This document shows, one piece after another, positions 25,782-33,404 of a stretch of 33,404 nt of DNA (position 1 is the first letter of the stretch; every line of letters begins with the position of its first letter). This DNA comes from JAGVVZ01 sp964372465 (GTDB lineage: Archaea > Aenigmatarchaeota > Aenigmatarchaeia > CG10238-14), in assembly GCA_964372465.1 (NCBI GenBank), contig CAYJRA010000008.1, positions 1-33,404 on the forward strand. Direction: 5' to 3'. Position numbers and translations under genes: made by a program. The notes beneath the pieces were generated by a model. The model was not told the origin of the DNA and ran no database searches. It was given only the letters and a program-made list of their open reading frames with translations.

Positions 25782-26351
25782 ATGTCTTATGATATCAATC
25801 TATGGAATGGATATACTGATGATAATGAGCATAATATTAATTCAGAATTACCAAAATTTATCTATTATATTTCTGTAGCCTTAGAAAGTAAGAATGTGCT
25901 TGAGGTTGGTTCTAATGTTGGCAATAATCTACTAGCATTTCCTAAAAATTTTGATGTCGGTGGTATTGATATGAATCAGTATGCATTAGATAAAGCCAAG
26001 AAAAAATTACCTTTTTTTAATTTTAAAAAAGGTACAATATTGGATATTCCGTTTAACGATTCAACTTTTGATTTAGTATTCACTCGGGGTGTTCTAATAC
26101 ATATACCAGAAGAGAACTTAAAAACTGCTATGTCTCAACTGTTTAGAGTTTCAAGAAGATGGATATTTAATTTAGAATATTATGGGGAGGATGAAAAGGA
26201 AATTAATTGGAAACGGGGGGAAAATCTTCTTTGGTACCGTAACATGGCAAAAAGATGGTCAGATTTTGGAGTAGAGATAGTTAGTGATATAGATATTCCT
26301 TTAAACATAGATCCCGCTAAAAATAGATTTACGTTGGTAAAAAAACAATGA
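25782..26351 (+). CDS. methyltransferase resembling the pseudaminate-biosynthesis-associated methylase family
   Basis: The 189-residue class I SAM methyltransferase has VLEVGSNVGNN (39-49) as motif I, GIDMNQYALDKA after strand 2, and DLVFTRGVLIHI (97-108) with NLEYYGEDE. These segments, including the N-terminal LWNGYTDDNE, resemble the small methylases that accompany pseudaminate operons. Its target may be a nonulosonate hydroxyl or amino group. It lies 43 nt after the aminotransferase and 52 nt before the dehydratase. The coding sequence contains a perfect 10-bp inverted repeat at 26008-26034. ATG start. The family link is from recalled sequence patterns, not a search. Confidence 0.72.
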   Translation: MSYDINLWNGYTDDNEHNINSELPKFIYYISVALESKNVLEVGSNVGNNLLAFPKNFDVGGIDMNQYALDKAKKKLPFFNFKKGTILDIPFNDSTFDLVFTRGVLIHIPEENLKTAMSQLFRVSRRWIFNLEYYGEDEKEINWKRGENLLWYRNMAKRWSDFGVEIVSDIDIPLNIDPAKNRFTLVKKQ

Positions 26352-26403
26352 TTTTATTACTTAGTACATTCAATCCGGAAGATTATTCTACCGTTTCATT
26401 ATC

Positions 26404-27426
26404 GTGATAATTATGCTAAAGAGAATGAATGTCCTGAGGGGTAAAAAAATCCTAATCACGGGTGGTACTGGTTCACTAGGTACAGCACTGACCAAGAGGT
26501 TGTTAAAGGAGGATGTGGATGTTATTAGAATTTTTAGCAGGAATGAAAATAAGCAGGTTATGATGCAAGAGCAATTTTCTGATTCACGCCTACGTTTTTT
26601 TATAGGTGATGTTAGAGATAGGGAACGTCTACAGAGAGCATTGCAAGATGTAGATATTTTATTTCATGCTGCTGCTTTAAAACATGTACCAGTTATAGAG
26701 TATAATCCTTTTGAAGCCATAAAAACAAATGTTATAGGAACGCAAAATGTACTTGAAGCGTCCTTAGATCAGGATGTTGGAATTGTAGTAGGTATAGGAA
26801 CTGATAAGGCAGTATCACCATTGAATACATACGGAGCAACTAAACTAATTATGGAAAAATTGTTTGTGACTGTTAACAATTATGTTAATCCTAAACATAA
26901 CAGGACTAGATTTTATGCAGTGCGTTATGGTAATGTAGTAGGTAGTAGCGGCTCAGTAATACCAAAGTTCATAGAGCAAATAAAAAAATACAATAAAATA
27001 ACAATAACAGATCCTAAAATGACTAGATTTAGTATAACAATGGATGAGGCGTTGGATTTTATTCTTAACACTCTTGCAAAAGCCAAAGGAGGGGAAGTAT
27101 TTGTACCAAAGATGAGAGCGTATAGAATTGATGTATTAAAGGAAGTATTGTTTGAATTGCTTGGCAAGGCAAAAGTACAGAAAATACCGATTAGACCTGG
27201 AGAAAAAATTCATGAAGCGCTAATAAATCATGATGAAGTACGCTATACTTTAGAAAGTAAAGAGGATTATATGATAGTGGGCCCGCTTGAAAAAATATCA
27301 AAATTACCTCACAGATTCAAAAATTATCATAGAGCTTCTTTTGATAGTGAATATTCTTCGAACAAGGTTCAATTAATACCAAAAAATGAACTTAAAGAAA
27401 TCATAAAAACCTCTGGTTTATTATAA
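26404..27426 (+). CDS. UDP-N-acetylglucosamine 4,6-dehydratase (PseB/LegB-type)
   Basis: The 340-residue extended SDR has TGGTGSLG (19-26), HAAALKHVPVIEYNP (87-101), GTDKAVSPLNTYGATK (131-146, with Tyr142 and Lys146) and RYGNVVGSSGSVIP. These are hallmarks of PseB/FlaA1 short dehydratases that make UDP-4-keto-6-deoxy-HexNAc, the entry to pseudaminate, legionaminate and related amino sugars. GTG 26404, ATG 26413 and ATG 26425 are possible starts; the last gives MNVLRGKKILITGG, the normal spacing to the cofactor loop. It is intact, unlike its paralogue at 6920, and may be able to stand in for it. Confidence 0.9.
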   Translation: MIIMLKRMNVLRGKKILITGGTGSLGTALTKRLLKEDVDVIRIFSRNENKQVMMQEQFSDSRLRFFIGDVRDRERLQRALQDVDILFHAAALKHVPVIEYNPFEAIKTNVIGTQNVLEASLDQDVGIVVGIGTDKAVSPLNTYGATKLIMEKLFVTVNNYVNPKHNRTRFYAVRYGNVVGSSGSVIPKFIEQIKKYNKITITDPKMTRFSITMDEALDFILNTLAKAKGGEVFVPKMRAYRIDVLKEVLFELLGKAKVQKIPIRPGEKIHEALINHDEVRYTLESKEDYMIVGPLEKISKLPHRFKNYHRASFDSEYSSNKVQLIPKNELKEIIKTSGLL

Positions 27427-27467
27427 AATTAGACTCAATTTGTGCTTCAAAATTTTAGGCGTTAAAA

Positions 27468-28526
27468 ATGAATCCTCCAATTGATTTAAAAAAACTTGAT
27501 AAAGTATTTGTAATAGCGGAAGCGGGCTCTAATTGGAAGGTAGGCACCTACGATCAGGACTTAAAAAGAGCAAAAGAAATGATTGAAGTTGCTGCCAAGG
27601 CTGGCGTAGATGCTGTCAAATTTCAAACTTTTAGGCCAGAATCTGTTTATGTAGCAAATGCTGGGAAAAGCCATTATCTAGCTGAATCAGGTATTGAGCA
27701 AGACATCTATCAACTATTTAATCAAATTTCAATGCCATATGAAATGCTTAAAGAACTAGCGGAGTGGTGTGAAAAAAATTACGTATTGTTCATGTCTAGC
27801 TCTTTTTCGGTTAAAGATGCCCAACAAGTAGACAAATACGTGCATATACATAAAGTTGCATCATTTGAAATTAATCATATTAGATTATTAGAATATTTAG
27901 CTAATACAAAAAAACCGCTAATAATTTCTACCGGTGCGTCGACATATGATGAAATTGATTTTGCCATAAATCTATTACAAAAAAATAATTGTGAAAACAT
28001 AGCATTACTTCAATGTACTTCAAAGTATCCATGTTCTATTGAATCCCTTAACCTTTCTGTAATTCCTAAAATGGTAGAAAGATACGGATTGCCAGTTGGG
28101 TTGTCAGATCATAGTATAGATCCAATAATAGCTCCCCTCGTAGCTATTGGCATTGGTGCTAAAATAATAGAGAAGCACTTTACTTTAGATAAAAAATTAA
28201 AAGGACCAGATCATGCGTTTGCATTGAATCCTTCTGAACTCTCCCAGATGGTTTCTACTATAAGAAGAGCCGAACAGGCTCTTGGAGATGGTAAAAAGCG
28301 CATTCTTGATGAGGAAACAGAACTCCGTAGGTTTGCAACTAGATCCATTCAAGCCACACGAAATATTAAGAAAGGGGAGATCCTTGTAGAAGGCGATAAC
28401 ATAGACGTACTAAGACCTGGAAACCAGTCTAGAGGTATAGACGCAAGATTTCTTGATAAGGTGGTGGGAAAGATGGCTAAAAGAGACATCTTGCTTGGAG
28501 AGGGAATTTTAGATAATTTTGAGTAA
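27468..28526 (+). CDS. neuB: nonulosonate synthase, canonical NeuB/PseI/LegI-type
   Basis: The full-length 352-residue enzyme condenses PEP with a ManNAc-type or 6-deoxy-diacetamido hexose. It has VFVIAEAGSNW (13-23), KFQTF (51-55), CTSKYPC (183-189), GLSDHS (211-216), EKHFTLDK (235-242), GPDHAFALNP (246-255) and a C-terminal SAF domain (about 287-350) with the conserved Arg292-Ser (TRSIQATRNIKKGE). All expected catalytic residues appear present, so this is the one fully canonical NeuB of three in the window. It follows the dehydratase by 41 nt. The order dehydratase, NeuB, GNAT suggests pseudaminate- or legionaminate-type chemistry. Confidence 0.92.
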   Translation: MNPPIDLKKLDKVFVIAEAGSNWKVGTYDQDLKRAKEMIEVAAKAGVDAVKFQTFRPESVYVANAGKSHYLAESGIEQDIYQLFNQISMPYEMLKELAEWCEKNYVLFMSSSFSVKDAQQVDKYVHIHKVASFEINHIRLLEYLANTKKPLIISTGASTYDEIDFAINLLQKNNCENIALLQCTSKYPCSIESLNLSVIPKMVERYGLPVGLSDHSIDPIIAPLVAIGIGAKIIEKHFTLDKKLKGPDHAFALNPSELSQMVSTIRRAEQALGDGKKRILDEETELRRFATRSIQATRNIKKGEILVEGDNIDVLRPGNQSRGIDARFLDKVVGKMAKRDILLGEGILDNFE

Positions 28527-28567
28527 AGGGGTTCTATCATGCATGTTAAATCTATATTATTACGCTT

Positions 28568-29023
28568 TTGAAATTCTGTGGTGAGGGAAAAGTCTTGACT
28601 ATCACGCTAAAAGAGGTAAGTGAAGAGGATTACTCTTTTCTTTACGAGCTCTTAAGTGAAAGGGATCCTAATGTGAACATATCACATAGGAAGATGCCAA
28701 CTTATGAAGAGCATGTACAATTTGTGAAAAGTAGTCCGTATTCTAAGTGGTATATCATATATGATGATGACAAAAAAAATGGCACGATTTATTTAACAAA
28801 ACAGAATGAGATAGGCATTTTCATCAAAAAAAACATGCAAGGACACGGTATAGGGAAAAAAGCTATGAAACTACTAATGGAAAAAAATCCAAGAGATCGC
28901 TATCTAGCTAATGTGAATCCCAAAAATACAAAGTCCATATCATTTTTCAAAAAAAATAATTTTCAACTGATACAGTACACTTATGAATTAACTAGTTCAT
29001 CTCTGGAAAAAATTGAGAAATAA
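28568..29023 (+). CDS. GNAT N-acetyltransferase (PseH-like)
   Basis: The protein of 142-151 residues has the GNAT acetyl-CoA pyrophosphate loop QGHGIGKKAM (91-100 counting from the upstream TTG) and the C-terminal NPKNTKSISFFKKNNF block. It probably acetylates the 4-amino group of the aminotransferase product, the PseH step. A TTG at 28595 is the likelier true start: it lies 7 bases after a good Shine-Dalgarno-like GGTGAGGG (28580-28587), giving TITLKEVSEEDYSF at the N-terminus. The upstream TTG at 28568 would add 9 residues. It converges on the large GT-B gene, with only 10 bases between stops. Confidence 0.85.
   Translation: MKFCGEGKVLTITLKEVSEEDYSFLYELLSERDPNVNISHRKMPTYEEHVQFVKSSPYSKWYIIYDDDKKNGTIYLTKQNEIGIFIKKNMQGHGIGKKAMKLLMEKNPRDRYLANVNPKNTKSISFFKKNNFQLIQYTYELTSSSLEKIEK
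28580..28587 (+). promoter_or_regulatory. ribosome binding site deciding the GNAT start
   Basis: GGTGAGGG matches the archaeal anti-Shine-Dalgarno complement (GGTGA) and is placed 7 bases before TTG 28595, supporting the shorter N-terminus. Confidence 0.45.
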
Positions 29024-29033
29024 AGATCTAGAG

Positions 29034-30881
29034 TTACTCGATTAATTTCTGTATAATTAATCCAGGTTGATTATTTGGTATGTTGTATTGAGATTTTAAG
29101 AAGGATTCCAAGTTTCTAAATAAATTATCCTTGATTTCTGGATTTTGTAATATATCGCTGATTTTCTCTGAAAGTTTGTTCAACTCAGTTGTTAAGATAA
29201 CAGAAAATTTATCATATGGAATTATAGGTTCTTCATCACTGAACTTCACTCTTATAACAGGTTTTTTGAAACATAAAGAATCTAACATGAAGGTAGAAAA
29301 AACTGACACCACCACTGATGAGATGTAGATCAGTTCAAAAAGATCACCTTGCACAATTTTTACATTTGCGTAGTTATATTTTCTAACGATTTTCGTATAG
29401 ATATCCGTATTTTCATTAGGATGTGGTTTAAGTATTATTTCATACTCTGTTTTTCCCCCAAAATTTTGCAGAAGATGCTCCCAGACTTGAGTATCATAGT
29501 CATATTTTCCCTGAGCTTGGTAGTATTCCTGTAGAAGAGCGGATGCAAATAGTATAACGTGTTTTTTTTTGTCTATTCCATATTTCTCATGTAACTGAAT
29601 AGTGCTTAGAATAGATTCAATTTTATCCATGGAAAAAAAATATGGGTTACCAAAAACAATTAATTTTTCAGTTGGGTATAGCTGCTCTTCCAGAATTTGC
29701 TTTGAAAATTCACCAAACAATAGTAGTTTATGAGGTAGTGGAAAGCCATGAGGGTTAGTTGGAGAATCAAATTGATCAAATGAATACATAGGATTATTTC
29801 GATAAATAGAAGCGTGTTGAACACCTACAGTTTTAATTCCAAAACGTTTTGAACTAACTATTAATGAAAGACCCAATGGTCCTGTTTCATATGGTATAAA
29901 AATCACTTTGGGTTTTTCCTTTGCAAATACATCTTCTAGAGAATCAATTAGATTAAGATAAAAAGGAAGAAATGATCTGAGGGTCATCTGTTGAAATATC
30001 TTTCTAACTTGTGACCATAAGGATATCCCCTTATAATTAAATAAAGTCTGAAATTCTTCTGAAGAAATTAATACATCATAGTTCCTCAGAAATTCTTTGT
30101 GATCTGTGATTTTATGTGATGCTAGTACTTCAACTGGAAACCAAGGAATTTTCTCTTTTAATCTTTCCACGAGAGTGTCAAAGTCACCTTTAAAAGTATA
30201 ATCAAGATCTATTCCAACAATTTTTGATTTATCATCTACCAGATCAATAATAGCTTGTTGTATGTATTCCCCCCTCTCTGGGGAACCTTTCTTTGGATTA
30301 AAAATTGTTCTTCGGTAAAGAGTAGAAACAGCAAATACTATTTTATCATTTAATGATGGTCTTGGCACATTATTGTTATGAAAGAGATCTATTCTTTTTT
30401 TTACTTTTGTTTTGAATATTTTTTCATGCCTGTACTTTTGTATAAACCATAGAATATTATTTATTATTCTGAACCTGAGCAATGAAATTTTTGCATAGCT
30501 GAATTTAATTTGTCTTTTCTCACAAATTTGTTTGATAATCTCAAATTTGTCAAAATCGTCAACAATCTGTACTTTTGAAGGTTGTAGCTGATCCAAGAAT
30601 TCAAGGAATTTCGTTACGAAATTCACTGTCTTTTTAAATTGGGGAAAAAATGTAGCATGAATAAACCACCAAAGAGAAATATCTTGATAAGAAAAGAGCA
30701 CAGGTAATTTTTTTCCGTGAATCTCAGTGTTCTGAATCTTCTTTAGCAGATCAAGAGGCGTTTTAAAAGATTCCTCACCTAGTGGTATCTGAAAATCCTC
30801 TTCTCTTACAAATATCATCTCCTTAACTCTTAGAGATTTTCTACCATAGATGATATGATAATTCATGTTTAATTCCTTCAT
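29034..30881 (-). CDS. large GT-B glycosyltransferase with sialyltransferase-like HP and S/T motifs
   Basis: The 615-residue soluble protein has no membrane segment. The N-terminal half (1-320) is not recognised. The C-terminal half shows GVQHASIY (353-360), LLFGEFSK (387-394), GNPYFF (411-416), ILKPHPNE (483-490) and SVFSTFMLDSLCFKKPVI (526-543). The KPHP block and the following Ser/Thr-containing helix are the HP and S/S-T motifs of bacterial capsule transferases and CMP-dependent sialyltransferases. It may use a CMP-nonulosonate made by the adjacent operon (inference). ATG start at 30881, with an alternative at Met6. It is downstream of a methyltransferase gene (37-nt gap) in one leftward unit. 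Confidence 0.72.
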   Translation of the reverse strand: MKELNMNYHIIYGRKSLRVKEMIFVREEDFQIPLGEESFKTPLDLLKKIQNTEIHGKKLPVLFSYQDISLWWFIHATFFPQFKKTVNFVTKFLEFLDQLQPSKVQIVDDFDKFEIIKQICEKRQIKFSYAKISLLRFRIINNILWFIQKYRHEKIFKTKVKKRIDLFHNNNVPRPSLNDKIVFAVSTLYRRTIFNPKKGSPERGEYIQQAIIDLVDDKSKIVGIDLDYTFKGDFDTLVERLKEKIPWFPVEVLASHKITDHKEFLRNYDVLISSEEFQTLFNYKGISLWSQVRKIFQQMTLRSFLPFYLNLIDSLEDVFAKEKPKVIFIPYETGPLGLSLIVSSKRFGIKTVGVQHASIYRNNPMYSFDQFDSPTNPHGFPLPHKLLLFGEFSKQILEEQLYPTEKLIVFGNPYFFSMDKIESILSTIQLHEKYGIDKKKHVILFASALLQEYYQAQGKYDYDTQVWEHLLQNFGGKTEYEIILKPHPNENTDIYTKIVRKYNYANVKIVQGDLFELIYISSVVVSVFSTFMLDSLCFKKPVIRVKFSDEEPIIPYDKFSVILTTELNKLSEKISDILQNPEIKDNLFRNLESFLKSQYNIPNNQPGLIIQKLIE

Positions 30882-30918
30882 ATGCGTGCCTTTAACATCG
30901 ATTGATGATAAGATGAAG

Positions 30919-31671
30919 TCATTTTATTCCTATTGCCATAATTGCATATCCAAATATTCTAGCATATGTTTTATGTCTAGATTCAAACTCAAGTGAGCTT
31001 CTTGCCAATTTCCCAATACTTTTTGACGATATTGGTAGTGTAAGTGTAATTAAAGAGAGAATGTCTTTTAGTCTTTTTCTTTCTTTTACAGGTGGCATAA
31101 TTCTAATCCCCACAATATCTAGAACTTTTAATCCTGATTCAGAAAACAACTTTGTCAACCTTGGCAAACTGTAGGACTCCTCATAACCATAGGGCCATCT
31201 GTTAATTATTTTTAGAATTGTCTTTCGTGCAAGCCATATTGGATTTTTTGATGGAACCGCAACAATCACATATTTTTTTGATACACGAGTCATCTCCTTA
31301 CATGCTTGGATGTTTTTGGGTTCTTTAAAATGTTCAATTACTCCTTCGTTCCATACCAGATCAAACGAATTATCCTTAAATGGAAGACAAAACATATCGC
31401 CAATTATCAAGTTTTTGGCTCCAAACACGCTACTTGCAATTTTTATTGGAGTCAGGCTCCTGTCAAGTCCCACTGATAAAAAATTTTTATTCTGAAAGTA
31501 TGAAACTAGATAACCTGAGCCGCTTCCAACCTCCAACATGCTTTGTTCTTTGCCAAGAAATTTGGAAATCGTTTGAATTATCCTAGAATAGAATGCGTTA
31601 TCAGCTTCATTAAAACCCTGAAATTTTTGATATATACTATCCCAAATTTCTCTTTCGCTCAATATTCTCAA
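30919..31671 (-). CDS. class I SAM-dependent methyltransferase
   Basis: The 250-residue protein has motif I LEVGSGSGYL (46-55), an acidic residue after strand 2 (GLDRSLTP), GDMFCLPF and DLVWNEGVIEHF, the pattern of Methyltransf_11 enzymes. Its C-terminal 80 residues are basic and may bind a lipid or glycan, with hydrophobic stretches near the end. The substrate is unknown; it is probably a sugar or lipid-linked glycan. The start is TTG at 31671, divergent from the GT4 gene. It is followed 37 nt later by the large GT-B gene, which suggests co-expression. Confidence 0.82.
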   Translation of the reverse strand: MRILSEREIWDSIYQKFQGFNEADNAFYSRIIQTISKFLGKEQSMLEVGSGSGYLVSYFQNKNFLSVGLDRSLTPIKIASSVFGAKNLIIGDMFCLPFKDNSFDLVWNEGVIEHFKEPKNIQACKEMTRVSKKYVIVAVPSKNPIWLARKTILKIINRWPYGYEESYSLPRLTKLFSESGLKVLDIVGIRIMPPVKERKRLKDILSLITLTLPISSKSIGKLARSSLEFESRHKTYARIFGYAIMAIGIK

Positions 31672-31773
31672 TCAAACTAAATAGCGATATAATTGCGTTG
31701 TTTCAAAGAAATATACAAAGAGTTTATACTGGATCGCTTAACTGTAAGTAATTATCACTAGGATGTGTGTCAA
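31672..31773 (+). promoter_or_regulatory. divergent promoter region with spaced inverted repeat
   Basis: The spacer between two divergent genes holds AGCGAT (31683-31688) and ATCGCT (31733-31738), a 6-bp inverted repeat 44 bases apart. TTTATACT (31723-31730) is a possible TATA element about 44 bases before the GT4 ATG. These calls are by eye. Confidence 0.25.
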
Positions 31774-32907
31774 ATGAAATTATGTATATTTTCAAATGAT
31801 CCCATTAAAACCTATTTTGAAAAGGGAGAAATCAAGGAGAGGTACTTTAACCCTAACAATATTTTTGATCATATAGATGTAATTTCTTTAACGGAGAGAG
31901 ACATAGAAGAACATAAGGTTAAAGCACTATTCGGAACGGCTTCTTTTAAGATTCATTCTGTTGGAAAAATAGGGATAAGAACGATTAACGCAAAAAAAGA
32001 TAAAATCCTGAAACTTGTAAGAGAAATCGACCCTGATGTTATTAGAACATATAATACACTGACCGAGGGGTGGTTGGCCGCATATTGTAGTGAGAAATTG
32101 AATATTCCTTTGTTTGTATCAGTACATATACAATATGATAATTTAAGAAAACAATACAAGATTTCTGACATTAGAAGATATCTTAAACTAAAATATTCGG
32201 AGAAACGGATAGAACCATACGTCTTAAAAACTGCAACAAAGATTACTGCTGTTTACAAAATCATAGATTCTTACGTAGCAAGATTGTCTGGAAAACACGC
32301 TGAAATAATTTACAACAAGATAGATTATGATAGATTTGCAAACGCAATGCCATGCCTTCAATTTGATAAGCCGTTGATAATATCAGTTGGCAGACTTACT
32401 AGACAGAAACATCATGATATTGTTATTCGTGCTATGAAAGATGTAGATGCATATCTGCTGATAATAGGAGACGGCGAGCTTCGAAACGAGCTTCAATCAC
32501 TTGTTAAGAAGCTAAAACTAGATAAAAAAGTGATTTTTAAAAAATCAGTTCCAAACTCTGAAATTCATCATTATTACAAATCTGCTCAAGTTTTTGCGTT
32601 AGCATATGATACAAAAGTTGAGGGTATACCTATACCCATAATGGAAGCCATGGCTGCAGGTCTTCCTATTGTTATTCCACATCCTCCTAAGGGCATATCA
32701 GACCGTCTTGATGATGTTGCAAAATTTGTTGAACCCAACAGTGATACAATGACTAAAGCAATCAACGAATTACTTTCTGATAAAGCAATGTATCAGGAGC
32801 TTGCGAAAAAATCAAAAATAAAAGCAAAAGAATTTGATGCGCAGCTAATATCTGATAAAGAAGCGATGATCTATATTTCTTTGGTGAATAGAGTCACTGA
32901 TTTGTGA
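31774..32907 (+). CDS. GT4-family (group 1) glycosyltransferase
   Basis: The 377-residue retaining GT-B enzyme has an N-terminal domain with DPDVIRTYNTLTEGWLAAY and VSVHIQYD. The C-terminal GT4 part carries ISVGRLTRQKHHD and IIGDGELRNELQ, followed by the E-x7-E motif EGIPIPIMEAMAAGLPI, which binds the nucleotide-sugar donor. It would add a hexose or HexNAc to the growing glycan on the cytoplasmic face. The ATG at 31774 begins directly at the first beta strand (KLCIFSND); a GTG at 31765 would add three residues. This is the only standard GT4 in the window. Confidence 0.9.
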   Translation: MKLCIFSNDPIKTYFEKGEIKERYFNPNNIFDHIDVISLTERDIEEHKVKALFGTASFKIHSVGKIGIRTINAKKDKILKLVREIDPDVIRTYNTLTEGWLAAYCSEKLNIPLFVSVHIQYDNLRKQYKISDIRRYLKLKYSEKRIEPYVLKTATKITAVYKIIDSYVARLSGKHAEIIYNKIDYDRFANAMPCLQFDKPLIISVGRLTRQKHHDIVIRAMKDVDAYLLIIGDGELRNELQSLVKKLKLDKKVIFKKSVPNSEIHHYYKSAQVFALAYDTKVEGIPIPIMEAMAAGLPIVIPHPPKGISDRLDDVAKFVEPNSDTMTKAINELLSDKAMYQELAKKSKIKAKEFDAQLISDKEAMIYISLVNRVTDL

Positions 32908-32988
32908 TATTATGTAGAATCTTTACCGAATTAATAATATAAGATAATTTATGTAAAAGTCAGTATTCTCATAAATCTAGTATCTTAA

Positions 32989-33404
32989 TTGAATTATAAT
33001 AGTATAAGAGATATTCAAAAGGAATGGGATGACATAGCGAAAAAGGCAAGTATTATTGATAAACTAACTCTTCGTGCTGGAACATATTTTTCTAACACTA
33101 CTCTAATGTTATACAAATGGCACATCATTAAACGACTTAAACCCGCAGGAAATGGTGTATGGTTAGATGTATGTTGTGGAGCGGGAACTAATTCGATCAT
33201 TTTAGCATCAAAGTATTCTTGTAAGATTGTTTCGTTTGACATTTCTATAGAGGCACTACGTAGAGGACAGAAGATTAAAAAATATTTTGGAATAAATAAT
33301 ATAGATTTTATTAATGCTGATGTATTCCATTTACCATTCAGGATGCTTGTGTTTGATGGTTCAATAGCAACCCAATCATTTTCTTATTATATTTTAGAAG
33401 AACA
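32989..33404 (+). CDS. class I SAM-dependent methyltransferase, partial (3' end outside window)
   Basis: An open frame from TTG 32989 (stop codon TAA just before it) runs past the window end with 138 full codons. It begins MNYNSIRDIQKEWDD and has motif I VWLDVCCGAGTNS (57-69), acidic strand 2 end IVSFDIS, and NADVFHLPF, the usual Methyltransf_11 order. The lack of any ATG before the motif makes TTG the start. Target unknown; by context it modifies a glycan. An antisense frame over the same region is judged a shadow. Confidence 0.8.
   Translation, partial: MNYNSIRDIQKEWDDIAKKASIIDKLTLRAGTYFSNTTLMLYKWHIIKRLKPAGNGVWLDVCCGAGTNSIILASKYSCKIVSFDISIEALRRGQKIKKYFGINNIDFINADVFHLPFRMLVFDGSIATQSFSYYILEE

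Noticed and set aside
29552..29560. T9 run in the large GT-B gene as a frameshift
   Set aside because: The reading frame continues intact through it on the coding strand.
33015..33242. 75-residue antisense frame at the right end
   Set aside because: It lies opposite a methyltransferase with clear SAM motif; judged a shadow.
1..33404. Insertion sequences, CRISPR arrays, tRNA, rRNA and attachment sites
   Set aside because: No transposase frame, no regularly spaced repeats and no tRNA-like or rRNA-like stretch could be recognised by eye on either strand.

Overview
The window is AT-rich, roughly one third G+C by eye, and looks archaeal. The best guess is a Thaumarchaeota/Nitrososphaerota genome of the Nitrosopumilus or Nitrosotalea kind. 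The reasons are an archaeal-style MtnA/eIF2B-like isomerase at the left edge, many TTG and GTG starts, archaeal-looking TATA-rich spacers, and a B12-binding radical SAM protein. This assignment is inference; there is no rRNA or tRNA to anchor it. Apart from the left-edge isomerase, almost the whole window is one surface-glycan (nonulosonic, sialic-like acid) biosynthesis island.

Left part (1-11.9 kb). A partial mtnA and a short nucleotide-sugar-dehydrogenase-like gene are followed by a legionaminate/neuraminate-type block. It holds a sugar formyltransferase, a NeuC-type hydrolysing 2-epimerase, a short NeuB without its C-terminal SAF domain, a NeuA-type CMP-sugar synthetase, an SDR and a Gfo/Idh oxidoreductase. 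It continues with a frameshifted 4,6-dehydratase, a DegT aminotransferase, a B12/radical SAM enzyme and a DUF115 (Maf-like) putative nonulosonate transferase. This is close to a complete route to a CMP-activated legionaminate-like sugar. A formyltransferase is present where an N-acetyltransferase would be expected. The Gfo/Idh gene carries a run of nine G and the dehydratase is interrupted at a run of nine A.

Middle part (11.9-20.4 kb). This part holds assembly and decoration genes: a small acidic protein, a polysaccharide deacetylase, a tiny CWC cysteine-rich protein, a small membrane protein, an SGNH hydrolase, a capsule-type GT-B transferase, a phytanoyl-CoA-dioxygenase-like enzyme, an FkbM methyltransferase and a Wzx-type flippase.

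Right part (20.5-33.4 kb). This is a second nonulosonate block. It contains a NeuB-SAF-SpsF fusion, a GalU-type nucleotidyltransferase, a UDP-glucose dehydrogenase, a DegT aminotransferase, a methylase resembling the pseudaminate-associated family, a PseB-type 4,6-dehydratase, a canonical NeuB and a GNAT acetyltransferase. These are followed by a large GT-B transferase with HP and S/T motifs, a methyltransferase, a GT4 glycosyltransferase and a methyltransferase cut by the window end.

Together the genes could make at least two, perhaps three, different CMP-nonulosonates (three NeuB-type proteins are present), modify them, join them to an oligosaccharide or protein, and flip the product across the membrane. 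No insertion sequence, CRISPR array, tRNA or rRNA was seen. No gene-free stretch exceeds 300 bases; the longest spacers are 18672-18926 and 6703-6919.
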